This document shows, in pieces, positions 24,714 through 35,716 of a stretch of DNA of 64,000 nucleotides. Each line of letters begins with the position of its first letter. The stretch's first letter is position 1. The stretch is from Opeltia flavorubescens (lineage: Eukaryota; Ascomycota; Lecanoromycetes; Teloschistales; Teloschistaceae): assembly GCA_000442125.1 (NCBI GenBank), contig KE546971.1, forward strand, positions 1,676,583-1,740,582. The letters are read 5' to 3'. Below the pieces are notes generated by a model, which was not told the origin of the DNA, ran no database searches, and saw nothing but the letters and a program-made list of their open reading frames with translations. The position numbers and the translations under genes were made by a program.

Positions 24714-26726
24714 CGGTTGGCTAAATAGAGCTCTGGGTACCGACAAGCAGACAGGCTATTGAGAAAAGACACTCGAAAGATATAGGGAAGGCAATGATCA
24801 TGCTATAAATCCAAAATACCAGCCTACTTAAGGTATGAAAAGCTCGCCACTCCACTTCGAAAAGTCTTGATAAATGACTTGGGAATACAAATGGTTTTAT
24901 ATACTACGCTACTTATGAAAACGCCGAATTTTCTTTTCAATTGCACGTATGTGCATCAAAAAAATGCACCAAAAACTTGCATAGTTAATGTAACCTTAAG
25001 CATATAAGAGCTTCAATCTGTCCTTCTCGCGAGCAAAAGGGATTCGAGCGCCGAAATCATGGTTATCTCCAATAGATATCCATGTCTACTTCCTGATCAA
25101 GAGGATTGGGGAAGCGGCGATATCGGCCAACTCTGATCGTGTGCGAAAGGTCGGGTAGCCAGGTATAGCGCAAAGAAATTTTAGGAATGCCTGAGTAGAT
25201 TTCACGACTCTGTCTTTTTCATGGCAGTCCTCGTCAATTAGCGACCCCGGACCTCAACAGAATCACAGTCAAGATTCCTCTAGTAAATAGGGTTATTGCC
25301 CAACACTCCCATTGCACTGCAAACCATCTATTTTACGACGTACAAGACTTGGGTCATCTGGTCGATGGACCTCGGCCTAGATGCGGCTGCTCAACTGAAC
25401 GGGATCTGTACAATTATTCGAGTTATCGGAAGAGATTGAGCAGCGGTGGAAGACTCTAACCAGGCACATTCAATGCAACAGAATCTTGGACACGTAGGCA
25501 AGTCTGCCACATCACGAAAGACGACAATGCAGATGCATGTTAAGACTTGATTGGTACTTAAGTATGTATTAGACTCCCTTACTCTACCACATCAATGCTG
25601 TAGCGAATTACTGCAATCCGAAGATGAATACGGTAACTTTACTTGGGGGAAAGGAGTTGGTTCAGATTTGGGAACTCAAAGATCTCCAGACGAGTACCTT
25701 CATCGCCATACTCTCACCCAAGACAGTATGATACCAGAAGAACTGAATGTTTGAGAGCATATTTGACGGATTTGATGCCTACATCAAAATTCGATTTTTT
25801 CGCGCTCAAGCTGGTGACACGCTCGACCAGATTACAAGGCACGGAGGAATGACCACGACTTGAAAGGAGATGAGGCTGAATGGTCATCAAATTTATCGCA
25901 TGCAGCTCTTCCGTCCTCTATACATCATTGACTTCATCCATTGTCCAGGATTACGTGGATAATTAGCAGTCATACAAGTACCTATCCTACGAGCCTATAC
26001 ATTCTCATAAGCGATGCTAAGAACTACATTGAGGCTGAACTCCCGTTCTAGAGTCGCAACAACCACCTTCAACATGCCATTCTTCATCGAAATGCCAAAA
26101 TCTCGTAGACCGAAGCTTGCGCCGTACACTGTACTATTCTAGAATATTCCAGACGTAGAGGTTTTTTCGCCCCAGAGCATTGGCGTCCACCTTCGCCTTC
26201 CTCACTTGGAACAGGCAGCTTCCAAAAGTCAACAAGGTCTATATTATTTCTCAATACGCCAATTATGACTGAGCGGAATGTAATGGTCTCGAAAGAAAAA
26301 GTAAAATGTCGTAGAAAACTCCTGACACTTTCATCAATCCCTTGCAAGATCGAATAAGATTACAGCAGGGACGGAGCTACGCGCCTAGATCCCAGATATT
26401 CACTATGTCTAGGGCGGGATACACGCCACGTTCCAATGAAGATAGGAAACCCCCGGCTAGGCTGGAAATAAGGACAAGAATCTTATGATCGAAATTCCGC
26501 TGAAAGATTTCTGGAAGAATTAGAGTGATAGAGCTTTGAGAAAGGTATCGAAAATATTGAGAAAGAGGACTGATATCATTGTTTCACTAATGCCCAGTGT
26601 TGAATAACCAGTAAATCTCCCTTTCTCACCGGCTGGGAAAGGAATCATCAAATGAGCTGTAGCCTCTTTCCGAATCATCAATGATTGCGCTATTATATCC
26701 AATCTACACCATCCAAATCATCATAA
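24714..26726. other. No supported gene
   Basis: Open runs at 25551-25852 (plus) and 26084-26347 (minus) lack motifs. No other feature was seen. Confidence 0.45.
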
Positions 26727-27086
26727 GTAAAGTCCCCATTCTCCCCTTATAAACCTCTACTATCTTCCCTTCCCCAGCCATCCTCCCAACATTCACCGGA
26801 ATGGAAGGACCTGGCCCAAGTTCGTCTTGAAGTCAATGCTCACCACCCATCGTTCGGAAGGTCAGAGTTCGGTTCTCTTCTCATGGATGAGATCGCCGAC
26901 TCCACTTACGCCGTACCATTCAATCCCTTCGTCACAGATGGATCCGCCTTCGCCGCAGAGGAATGCGCCTCTATCGCAAAGGTATGCAGGAAATTCGTCG
27001 ATTGGAACAATGTCTCTGCATCCACGGTTGGTGATCGCAGTGGATTTCAAGGCAAGACCGGTTTGAACCACAATGAACAGCTCTAG
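26727..27086 (+). pseudogene. Unbroken 119-codon frame, possible orphan exon
   Basis: From after a TAA at 26724-26726 to a TAG at 27084-27086 the frame is fully open, but the only internal Met is late. The peptide is coding-like: SPEWKDLAQVRLEVNAHH, then EFGSLLMDEIADSTYAV, PFNPFVTDGSAFAAEECASI and CRKFVDWNN. A pyrimidine tract ending in CAG near 26780 could be an intron acceptor, which would make this the last exon of a gene whose upstream exon I cannot find. No family is recognised. A surviving 3' exon or a decayed gene are both possible. Confidence 0.38.
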
Positions 27087-27572
27087 GGGACGTAAAGCAG
27101 ATGACTGAGGTAAAAATATACTCAGCGAAGGATTAACAGGCGCGCAAAATACGGAGCAGGCTCTACAATGACAACTACTTCCGTTACTTTATCTGATTGA
27201 GTCAGTGAATCACTAAATCCGCCAAGGCTTGGTTTTCAGGATGGCAGAGAAATGATGCGGACAACATAGGATACTCGATACAAAGCGAAGGAGTCAATCG
27301 CGGATAGATTTGATTGCTCAAATAGCTCGTATCGAGCTACGGTAGCCATCACGGCCGCGATGAAAAGGTATGGATACGAATACTTTGATAGTTGCAACAT
27401 TCAAGCTAATTTCTAACCACACTTTTGACCCCTATCCTTCTGCCTTAGTCTTCATCACTTCCAATGTAGCCAGCGAACAGTGTCCCAGTATTTCCCTATC
27501 ATTCGTGATGATCAGTCGAAAGGTATGGAGAAGGTGAAGGTTTGCTTGACAAGTCCTGCTTGCGGGAAGAAG
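27087..27572. other. Intergenic, 3' flank of the minus-strand 408-residue gene
   Basis: No frame of interest. The part nearest 27572 is probably the 3' untranslated region of the minus-strand gene. Confidence 0.5.
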
Positions 27573-28799
27573 TCATTTGGGTTCTGGAATTTGTATGCGC
27601 TCAAACCATAGGCGTGTATTTTCGTTCAGCTTCTGGATGATTTCTGCGCCTTTGAAACACCATTGTGAAGCAGAAGATCCATCCGGCATCCGGTAAGGTT
27701 TCACCTTCTTGAAATCACGATCCGGCCCAACGAGGCGGCGCACTTGATCTGATCCAAGCAGTGCGACCGGGCCCACCAGCATAGGCGTTGTATTTAGGTA
27801 GCTCAGATGATTTGGTATTATCGAGCGTAACCTACTCCTCATAGTATATTCGCTCCATTCGTCACCAAAGAGTTGGTGAGCCTCCTGGAGTAGTTCTTTC
27901 GGGGTGACCATGTGAAGAATCCCAACATTGCAATAAGTACCTGTATCGAATAAAAATTCTCTTGCCCATACAGCGTAATCGTAGGCTAATTCTTTCTGCT
28001 TGGTGAAATACAAATCATTACTTGTTGGTGACCAATCACTAAACAAGTCCGACAGAATTCGTTCAAGTCGATTGGCCTCGACTTCAGGTTCGTCGGGCTC
28101 GAAAAAGGCTCTGATAAGGCGCTCCTCCGTACCTCCTTTCAGGAGGTCTACCTCATTGTCATGGACTTCTCGATCTTCCGTGCCTGTGCTCAGAATTGGA
28201 GCCTTTGGATTGTTAGATTTCTGGGTCGACTTTGACGCTCCTTTTGGTTTCGATGTTGAATCTTTCTCTATGCGAGAGTCCAGCGTTACCATATGACTCG
28301 CCTTGGGTTGAATGCCAAGTGTAACCGTAAGCAGTCTTGTGACAAACATGAATTTGGTCTCCACCATCTGAGTGACCCAAAATTGAGCCGACTCACTCAG
28401 TCGTATTCTATCGAACTGGGAATTCAGCATGCGATTCTTGATTTCCTCCTTGATCCCCATCCTAGTAAGAACTCCCTCCCAATTGTCATTGTCTTCTTGA
28501 GCACTGCCAACAGATTTAATAAACCCTTTCACAAAATCAAAGAATTCCGACTGTGGAAACACAACTGAGGCTTGCTCGTATCGCTCAAAGATGAGAGACG
28601 CAGCGATATTAGTAAAACCGAGGAATTCCAAGGTCGCCTTGCTCTGAATGTATCGGGGAATCCTGGTAATTACCTCCTCGGAGGATGATGACAACGACGG
28701 GATGGAATCGGCCTTCAATCTTATCCAAGATTCATCGTAATCATGATCACTAGAGAGCGCTGCTAAGGCCTCGTCCGTGAGAGTCGCAGTACGCATCAT
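27573..28799 (-). CDS. Hypothetical protein, 408 residues, soluble
   Basis: This is the longest uninterrupted frame outside the right-hand island: 408 codons, no intron needed, ATG at 28799 (a second Met codon follows directly, so translation could start at either). I do not recognise the family. No signal peptide or membrane segment is apparent. Residues about 1-170 look alpha-helical and acidic/hydrophobic (for example SEFFDFVKGFIKSVG and WVTQMVETKFMFVTRLL), with a Ser-rich patch SLSSSSEE near residue 37. Residues about 180-215 form a Lys/Ser/Thr-rich, probably disordered linker (KDSTSKPKGASKST). The C-terminal half resumes ordered sequence (KELAYDYAVWAREFLFDTG, LGSDQVRRLVGPDRDFKKVK) and ends in FERIQIPEPK. 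It stands alone between decayed segments. Length and composition strongly support a real gene; function is unknown. Confidence 0.8.
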   Translation of the reverse strand: MMRTATLTDEALAALSSDHDYDESWIRLKADSIPSLSSSSEEVITRIPRYIQSKATLEFLGFTNIAASLIFERYEQASVVFPQSEFFDFVKGFIKSVGSAQEDNDNWEGVLTRMGIKEEIKNRMLNSQFDRIRLSESAQFWVTQMVETKFMFVTRLLTVTLGIQPKASHMVTLDSRIEKDSTSKPKGASKSTQKSNNPKAPILSTGTEDREVHDNEVDLLKGGTEERLIRAFFEPDEPEVEANRLERILSDLFSDWSPTSNDLYFTKQKELAYDYAVWAREFLFDTGTYCNVGILHMVTPKELLQEAHQLFGDEWSEYTMRSRLRSIIPNHLSYLNTTPMLVGPVALLGSDQVRRLVGPDRDFKKVKPYRMPDGSSASQWCFKGAEIIQKLNENTRLWFERIQIPEPK

Positions 28800-30714
28800 G
28801 ATTTATTGGTCAGCGATCGAATGTAACAACAAAGGCCAATGATTAGCAAGGTGGATTGTTAACGAGGTGATCGATATCAACGTAGAGATGTAGAGTTAAA
28901 ACAGAATTCGAAAGAGTTTTATGGTGTTGCAATAAAGGTTTTGCTGCGATGGGTTTGAGAAGATTGACCAGACATGAAGTACTGTACGCGATGAGAGTAG
29001 CCGAAGTTTTCCCGCAATGACGCCATGTCCGGCAACAATGCGCTCATTGAACCGAAGAATAGCTGCTTTAAGCAAGTTATTAAGAATAAGAAAATGGATC
29101 CAAGTAATGAAGAGAGATTCCATCAGGACCCTCGTTCACCCAGATCTCTGCCGATTGCAACAACAAATGTGATAATTCATCTACATTATCTATGGAATTG
29201 GCATCTTTCATACCTCCTCGAATACAAGATTTTGTCACAGCAATACGGTGCATGGCTCAATATGGTGCCAGTCTCGTTGGCCTTATTAGATTTTCCATTT
29301 TCAGTTATTATAGATTCACTTTGGTCATTGTTATACTTTCTCACTCCTCTACCCTATGGCAAGTTATGCGCACTGCGTATCTACTAACGTATTAATTTCT
29401 CCTTTCGTCGCAGACTCGTATTAACGAAAATGTATGATGGGCTGCGCTGGGTTTGTTTCGGAGCCACTCCGAAATAAAACATGTGGCACTAAATTTTGTG
29501 CATTGGATTCTATTTAAGAAACTATATACACACAATTTCACATCGCGTCGAACACGACCCGTGCATCTACAACCAAAAACCTCAACGCCGACTTCAATGA
29601 TAGTGGCACTCAGGAAGTCGATGTCGATGATATCTCCGATAATTATATATGTGTCTCTCAATTGGAAAGATCTGAGATCTTACTCGACTCCAATTGTGCA
29701 AACTTCATCTTTCTTGGAAGAAGCTGTTTGTGCCTTTATTGACTTTTCTGCTCCTCCTATCATGACCTATATAATCTGTGGTAAGTAGTTTTGACGGTGA
29801 AAGCAAAGGAGATCTTAGGGTGGATACGAAATGACCAACGAAAGAGTCGGATTTTCTTGAGCGTATGTGAGGCGTGATGAATTGAGAGATTTCGACCCTC
29901 TCATACAATGGCTAGGGGAAAGATTGAGTGGAAACTGTATCCGAATCGTCAGTTTGTCCGTTAATATGAGATCAAATGATTCTGAGCGTTGTTGGAGCGA
30001 TTTAAATCAACCGAAGGCCAAAAGTTGGTCACGGGTTTAGAGCTATCCGGTGCCATGATTGGCAATCCATCTTCTGATGCTATCCCTGGTAGTAAGGTGT
30101 CTCCTACTGGGCTCGGCAATATGGCTATCTCTCTTACCATCAATGCTATTAGGACAGAAGTCATGCTTTACGCCGGTAATATCTGGCCGTGAAGGACATC
30201 TCAATACTATTAAAGATGTCTTACGAAGTCATTGAGAAGGGGGAGAACCATAAGTAAAAATCAACATGGGAAATCGGCCACTTTTGATGCTTCTCGGCAC
30301 GAAAAATTCTGGTCAGCCATATGCCCCGACGACCGATATTAGAAGGATGTCAGAAAGAAGCTGAGCATTATCCGGAATTTCTTGAAAATGAGACTTAATC
30401 ATAATGGATCCGTTGCAAAGCACGAAGGGAGACTCGTCGGCTCTGAGTGGTCACGAGATCTATGAACCAAGCGCCTTGAACGAACATTCCAAAATCTAAA
30501 GCAGTTGGCTACGAAGAAAGTGCTTTTATTGGAGGTCGTCCTGTTTGACAGGTTGCTTTTCCACAAGAGTACTATCTTTATTTGGAACAAGTAGGTCGAT
30601 TCAAAGAATTTACGATACGATATTCTGACATCACGTACACAAATCTTAACTTTCACCTGCGTCTGAAGATTTTCGGTCATTCCTTTTCTTTGTATGTACT
30701 TTAACTCTTAGCTA
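28800..30714. other. Promoter side of the 408-residue gene, then no supported gene
   Basis: About 28800-29000 should hold the promoter and leader of the minus-strand gene; no clear TATA box was found. Open runs at 29025-29387 and 29989-30192 (plus) have no defensible motif. Confidence 0.4.
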
Positions 30715-31209
30715 TTCGCAGTGGAAGGCTCGATATCTTTTGATGAGGTACAAACGGCGATACCACTGCCGCAAGTCACTGGTGACGGTGGAAGAGACCA
30801 TCTAGAAGGCAGCAAATGGGTTGATTGCTGCAACGGGTCCTACTCGCCCAAAGGAGTATAAGCAATAGAAGCTAAGACATTCGCATTTTAACTGTATAGT
30901 TCTGACCTCCGCAAGCATGATCTTAGTGTGATCGCCAATGTCGATATCATCAAAATTGCCAACGAAACTTAGAGGAAAGTCAACGAAGAGGTAAAAGGGG
31001 ACGAGAAGAGCCAATTCAAACAAGAGCTCAAGTACGACCGCAGACGGCTCGAGAACATCGAGCATTACCTTCTACGAATTCCTTGCATGGAAAAGAGGAG
31101 TCGGAACCCCTATTTTCAGAACCTGGAGGATAACGATAATCTCTATGTCCTAATGGGGAATTTCTTGCAGTTGGAGATCCCATGTGATGTTTTTGTTTAT
31201 GGAGCCTAG
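30715..31209 (+). pseudogene. Decayed coding frame, charged, unidentified
   Basis: A 165-codon plus-strand frame ends at TAG 31207-31209 and carries three internal stops in its first two thirds. It reads FDEVQTAIPLPQVTGDG, GSKWVDCCNGSYSPKGV, then AIEAKTFAF, LRKHDLSVIANVDIIKIA, a strongly charged KVNEEVKGDEKSQFKQELK and RRRLENIEHYLLR. The alternation of ordered and charged segments is typical of real protein. The stops look substitutional, with no frameshift needed. The stretch just upstream (CTTAGCTATTCGCAG) could be an old intron acceptor. I do not recognise the family. Confidence 0.38.
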
Positions 31210-32234
31210 ATGCAATCAGTGAGATCTTAGAAAGATTCAACGATGAGCCTACTTTAATGAAATACAAGCAAATCTGTACAGACTCATTCAAGCACAACAA
31301 GGGCGGGGGAGTGTCATGTAGTGGTTTTAAGTCAAATAAAATTGATTTGAATTGCCTTTTTAAGAGTATACAACTTTCCTTTAGGCTCAAACCTAGCAGA
31401 TTGTCAATGCATCAAGCGGAAGTGGCAGTACTTTGCATCAGCCGATCTACTGGCATTACGCTTCGTGCAAGCTTCTAGGATGACTAGGAAATTCATTGTG
31501 TCCGTTCAAGTCACTACATTCCTACAACATTCCACGCTGCGTGGATCGTATCTCACGTTAAGTATAGATATCTTCCCTGTTCTTCTCTCAATCTGAATTC
31601 TCCACATTATCATCTTTGCCTAGCTTTCGATATCAGCAATTGTTCCCAACATATATCTGCACGAGGTCGATCATGACGATTCAGTAGATAATTTCTGACT
31701 TTAATCAATAAATTGCCATTTAACCCTTTAGAACTCAAATAAATACAAAATTCCTTCTCAACATTATACCTCACCAAAATCTTTGGAATTTCAAGATTCC
31801 CGCAAAACACCAAACCCTCCCCTCATCGCTCGACACGGACCCGCAATCAAAGGGACGGTATGTGTTTCAACCATCACCCAAGAAGTTCAGGGGATAATCC
31901 AAACATTCCCTCAATCGCGAATTCTATAACTCGTCGATACGAGAGAAGATCTATAATATAAAGTGATTGCTACCTACCAGTTGGCTGATTCAAAGCCACA
32001 TCTCAACAATCTCATCGTTCTAACATTTCCATTCATGCTTTTTCATATCCGAACGTCTATTACCAGTACTATCAAATCTCATCGACTTCGTCGGAAATAT
32101 TGATTGCTCCTAATATGTCAATTTTCACCAACACAAGTAGACCTGCATCGAGCGAATAAGGCAATGTTCGCAAGAGATGTGAATTCTCACCCGAAACTTC
32201 TGGCTATCCTACCAGTACTGACAATGATATATTA
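31210..32234. other. No supported feature
   Basis: Nothing recognisable on either strand. Confidence 0.5.
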
Positions 32235-32561
32235 TCAGTCTAAAATCTTGATACCGACCCCATAATCCCCCGGCTCAGCAACCAGCGCATCACTAATACA
32301 AACCACGGGTCGAGTCACCAGGATATGACCTTTATACTCCGCCAGTGGTGCAGCCGCCACAATATCGGGCATCATAATCTCGAAGACAGGATCCCAGGAT
32401 TAACAATCCACAAATACTATTTGCGGAAGTTTACCGTCTCTCAAATACCCCGGTTGAACCACCCGACGGTCTCGTAATTGGCATTGACTCTGATCCACGG
32501 GATGCGAACGATTCCTCAAGCCCGAGACTACTTGCAGCAAAGTACATGAAGACCTCCAAGG
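32235..32561 (-). pseudogene. Decayed coding frame, probable gene 3' part, unidentified
   Basis: A minus-strand frame of 109 codons with one internal TAA ends at a TGA at 32235. Peptide pieces are LRNRSHPVDQSQCQLRDRR, GYLRDGKLPQIVFVDC, then after the stop SWDPVFEIMMPDIVAAAP, LAEYKGHILVTRPVVCI and SDALVAEPGDYGVGIKILD. Hydrophobic strands alternate with turns as in a folded enzyme domain. No family is recognised, and the 5' portion is either lost or in another frame. Confidence 0.38.
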
Positions 32562-33179
32562 TTAAAATGTGGCTCTTCATGAGCTCATGTTTTTCCGGTC
32601 ATTGGGTTGTAATCCCCCGACTCCATGTCCAAAGACCGACAATCATGGCAAGAGCCCTTTTTTATATGCCACGAAAGAATTGTGTCTTAGCAATAAAGAC
32701 AGGGGAACAGGGCCACTAGCTGTTTTCTAGAACGAAGCATGGATTCCTTCCAACCATCACGAATAATGACCAGTGATAAAAATGCTCCAGAAAGTCACCA
32801 AACTCAAATGGGAGACTTGGAGGGTCAAGATTGCTCATATTAACCTCTACTGCAGCGCTATTCTCTGGTACCAAAATTAGTGCTCATGGTATGACCGAGT
32901 CACTAGAAAACCCATCTTCAGGATCGACCGTCTTTCTTTAACCAGCCGCAGAGTGCAACTTTTGTTTATAATAAATAACAGACTGCCCCTTCGAAGTTAT
33001 TCCATACTGATAGCAGATACGTAACTCCTTTCACAGAGGATTATATATCACTCAGCAATGTTACCCAGGTGGCTGTTCTCTGCGAGCTTTTGAATTGGAT
33101 AAATTCAATGCAGCATAAGGCCGGATGAGGGATTTCGAAATGTCTAAAGGTACGATCGGCGAAGAAGACCGAGGAGTGA
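32562..33179. other. No supported feature
   Basis: No motif-bearing frame or RNA gene was seen. Confidence 0.5.
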
Positions 33180-33420
33180 ATCTACGGCTTTAAGACCGCT
33201 GCAATCCACGGCAAAGCTATGACGAAATCCGGCCTCATAGCTCTACCTATATCATTGCCAGATAGTAACAGCTGTATCAGACACGCAAACGGATCATACT
33301 TTAGAGAAACTCAATGCCACAGTCGGTCGTCAAGCCTGAACCGATCATGACATTCTGTCGTACCATATCACATTTGTCGCTAAGGAGAGTCTTCGCCCTG
33401 AATCGGCGTCCGGGGAGGAT
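33180..33420 (+). pseudogene. TDRPFE-family decayed copy C
   Basis: The core at about 33290-33372 reads TDHTLEKLNATVGRQA, a TGA stop, then LSYHITFVA in the same frame. It matches the family core TDRPFE-LTAAVGHQAR...LPYHII-VA of copy D at 14-16 positions by eye. Upstream, CTGCAATCCACGGCAAAGC mirrors the AAVIHG segment of copy D. The copy is heavily substituted; the 5' part is hard to trace. Function unknown. Confidence 0.5.
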
Positions 33421-33546
33421 TATGCAAATTTCACGAAAGTCCGGGTGTCAAGCTTAGACACGATCTTTGGAAATCCGACCCAGATAACACGGAAAAACCC
33501 AAGTGTCCGGGTCGCAATGCTCTTCTCCACTCTTATGCAGCAATGA

Positions 33547-33864
33547 ATGAGAACAATAAGGGTAGCGAGCTCCAGCATAGGTGGTAACGAATCTACAAGA
33601 GAGGAGAGGTATTATATAGAAACCCCGAAGCTTGGAGGGTTCATTCATGAGACCTGGTATCATGCAGAGAAGTTCAAGAAGATTCTGTCAACGTTCGAAT
33701 TACCAGTGATGGTAAGTACATGCTACTTTTATATCTTGTGTGGGATTAAAGATGTCGTGAGTAGTTCATCATTAACGTGTCTTTGTCGAGAACAGCTTTG
33801 CAAGTTTCTGATGTTGAGCCTGGAGCAGGCACGCACTTTACAAAAGTTCTGGAGATACCACTGA
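33547..33864 (+). pseudogene. Decayed gene fragment with a possible retained intron
   Basis: The frame begins with a protein-like run, ERYYIETPKLGGFIHETW and then FKKILSTFELPVM. It then meets a perfect GTAAGT donor at 33712 and an AACAG acceptor ending at 33795, which would excise 84 bases in phase 0 with ATTAACG as a branch-like site. The downstream exon in phase is short (LCKFLMLSLEQARTLQKFW). An alternative downstream frame (33797-34009) reads DVEPGAGTHFTKVLE, which resembles motif I of class I methyltransferases, and then KNHAILKTLKTPLE. Using it would need a one-base indel. Either way this looks like a spliced gene now broken. Identity uncertain. Confidence 0.3.
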
Positions 33865-34326
33865 TGATTTATTTCACAGGGGGCTATGTCTGTATGAGCC
33901 AGTTTCAAGCGTCTTTTGACATACGGAAAAACCACGCCATACTAAAGACTCTCAAGACCCCCCTAGAAATTATGAATGCGAATAGGATGATAATATCAGT
34001 TGATATCTAACACGCTAAAGAAAGCATTGCTACTGACGAGAAAATGGCTTATAGGGTATCGCGTACGAATTGTACTATTTGGTCGAATATAATCTCATTC
34101 CTCGACAGCTACTTACTGAATATGCTTACCAAAGAGTTTGACTGTATATCTCCACCCATAGTTCATATTCCGTCGTTTGTTTACTTTCACATTTAGTACC
34201 TAATGGTTTATAACGTGGGGAAACCGTGTCAGAAGTGAACTGGCAATTGGGTGGCAGACACCGATCACGGTATTCGATAAGACGACACCTTGAACTGACA
34301 GGTGATGGAATTATAACGTCTCTATA
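33865..34326. other. Left flank of the MITE, otherwise unrecognised
   Basis: Apart from the tail of the possible methyltransferase-like frame to about 34009, nothing is recognised. The TA at 34325-34326 is the left target-site duplicate of the element that follows. Confidence 0.5.
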
Positions 34327-34407
34327 CAACAGAGTTATTATTAAGTTAATTTAAAGCGCAACCATAGCCGGCTGATTAAGCGGGGTTTCGGGCTTATAGT
34401 ACGCTTG
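34327..34407 (+). repeat. Left terminal inverted repeat of the MITE
   Basis: 81 bases. The outer 62 are identical to the reverse complement of 34808-34869, with three mismatches in the remaining 19. Confidence 0.9.
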
Positions 34408-34788
34408 CTTTTAACAACGATAAGTAACTATAGAATAATCTTATCCTTCTAAAATTTGCAACCATAACCTGTTACTCGATTCCATATATTGTTTACGAGT
34501 TTCGGATAATTTAAGCCCGAATTAAATGATTAATAACCGTTTTAAAAGGATAGCTTTTAGATTTTAAAAATCTGATGGGGGATCTACGCTTATCGTAGGC
34601 TTATCTACCTGAAAACGCCGCTTGATCTATAATCGTGTAAAGTTCTTTTATTTAAGGACGTGCCGCTCTACGGAATCAAATTTTTATAAGCTGATACTTT
34701 TATATAACGTGTATTTCTTGTGAATCAATTCGATTGCAAAGTTTAAGGAAAATTTGATTGAAATTGGGGGTGTTATTAACCGTTTATT

Positions 34789-34869
34789 CAAGCGTACCAT
34801 AAGCCTTAAACCCCGCTTAATCAGCCGGCTATGGTTGCGCTTTAAATTAACTTAATAATAACTCTGTTG
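34789..34869 (-). repeat. Right terminal inverted repeat of the MITE
   Basis: Inverted partner of 34327-34407; followed directly by TA at 34870-34871. Confidence 0.9.
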
Positions 34870-35230
34870 TAAGCAGAGCTTATAATTTGCGAGATTAGAA
34901 ATCGGCGATGATTCGAAAGTTCTATCGCAAATAACTGTCCCATTTTTCTTCACTTCGTCAACTATACTTCCCTTAAAGGGCGGGATGTACCTTACTCAAA
35001 CGATCAATGATCTTCGTGAGCCTGTTCCATCAGGGCTAGGAACTCTGATAACCGAAGTTTATGGTGTTGAGCAAAAGTATTTCAAGGTCTCCCGATTCAC
35101 CGTTCGTCGGCGAGAAAAGCAGAAATGATACCCCGACAAAAGGTCAAGATCCTATACGGAAGGAAGCCGACGTGTTACTCTCATAGAATGCAGACAACAA
35201 TGTCTTACTCATCTCAAAATCAACATAGTA
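34870..35230. other. Right flank of the MITE, no gene
   Basis: No frame or motif was seen before the decayed frame starting at 35231. Confidence 0.5.
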
Positions 35231-35716
35231 TCCCTAACAAATCCTACGCGCTTTACAGGTGGCTCCCTTTACATGGGCGAATACCCAGCGGCTTATGCCG
35301 CGTAGGAAATCGATCCTGTTATCAGACATCTCAAGACACACCTACAGAATTCTAACGCGAGTGATACCAAGATGTTCGCAAATATCGAATATAAAGAGGG
35401 CTCCAAAAAGAGCATTGAAATCGGAGTCGGTCGGCTAGACTTTCGGGAAACCGTAAACACGGCTCCAGGTGAGAAATGTGAGAGCTGGTAAAACAATATC
35501 CGCACATTCTATTACCGTATCAAAGCATTTTCGAATCATGATCCTAAAAAATTCATCGTAGGGTATCAGACTATCTTCGACATGGGACTTCCCAATGGAT
35601 CGACTTTTCCGAACTTCCCAAGCTCCTACCACAGCTGTACCGGATATATTCGGGCGGCAAATTTTGTGGCTAAGGATCAGACATCACTTGACAAGGCTCT
35701 TGCCGAGAGTTCGTAA
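35231..35716 (+). pseudogene. Decayed coding frame, unidentified
   Basis: A 162-codon plus-strand frame with two internal stops (a TAG near 35305 and a TAA near 35491) ends at TAA 35714-35716. Pieces include TGGSLYMGEYPAAYAA, EIDPVIRHLKTHLQNSNASD, FANIEYKEGSKKSIEIG, AFSNHDPKKFIVGYQTIFD and AANFVAKDQTSLDKALAESS. The sequence is rich in charged and aromatic residues in a folded-protein pattern. It sits 360 bases right of the MITE. No family is recognised; a relic of a gag-like or host gene is possible. Confidence 0.36.

Larger units (their letters stand above)
34327..34869. mobile_element. 543-bp MITE with ~81-bp terminal inverted repeats and TA duplication
   Basis: The two ends are inverted copies of each other. 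The left terminus 34327-34407 starts CAACAGAGTTATTATTAAG, and the reverse complement of 34789-34869 starts identically. The outermost 62 bases match exactly. Two mismatches follow (CG versus AA), then seven matches, one A/G difference and nine matches, so about 78 of 81. Both ends abut TA (34325-34326 and 34870-34871), the target-site duplication of the Tc1/mariner superfamily. The ~380-base interior is A/T-rich with no transposase-like frame, so the element is non-autonomous. The near-perfect termini contrast with the heavily mutated surroundings and suggest recent insertion. It does not interrupt any intact gene. Confidence 0.9.

Noticed and set aside
29025-29387. 120-codon plus-strand run with a hydrophobic stretch (LALLDFPFSVIID)
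   Set aside because: It loosely resembles a bacterial lipoprotein motif, but there is no supporting context and the match is too short.
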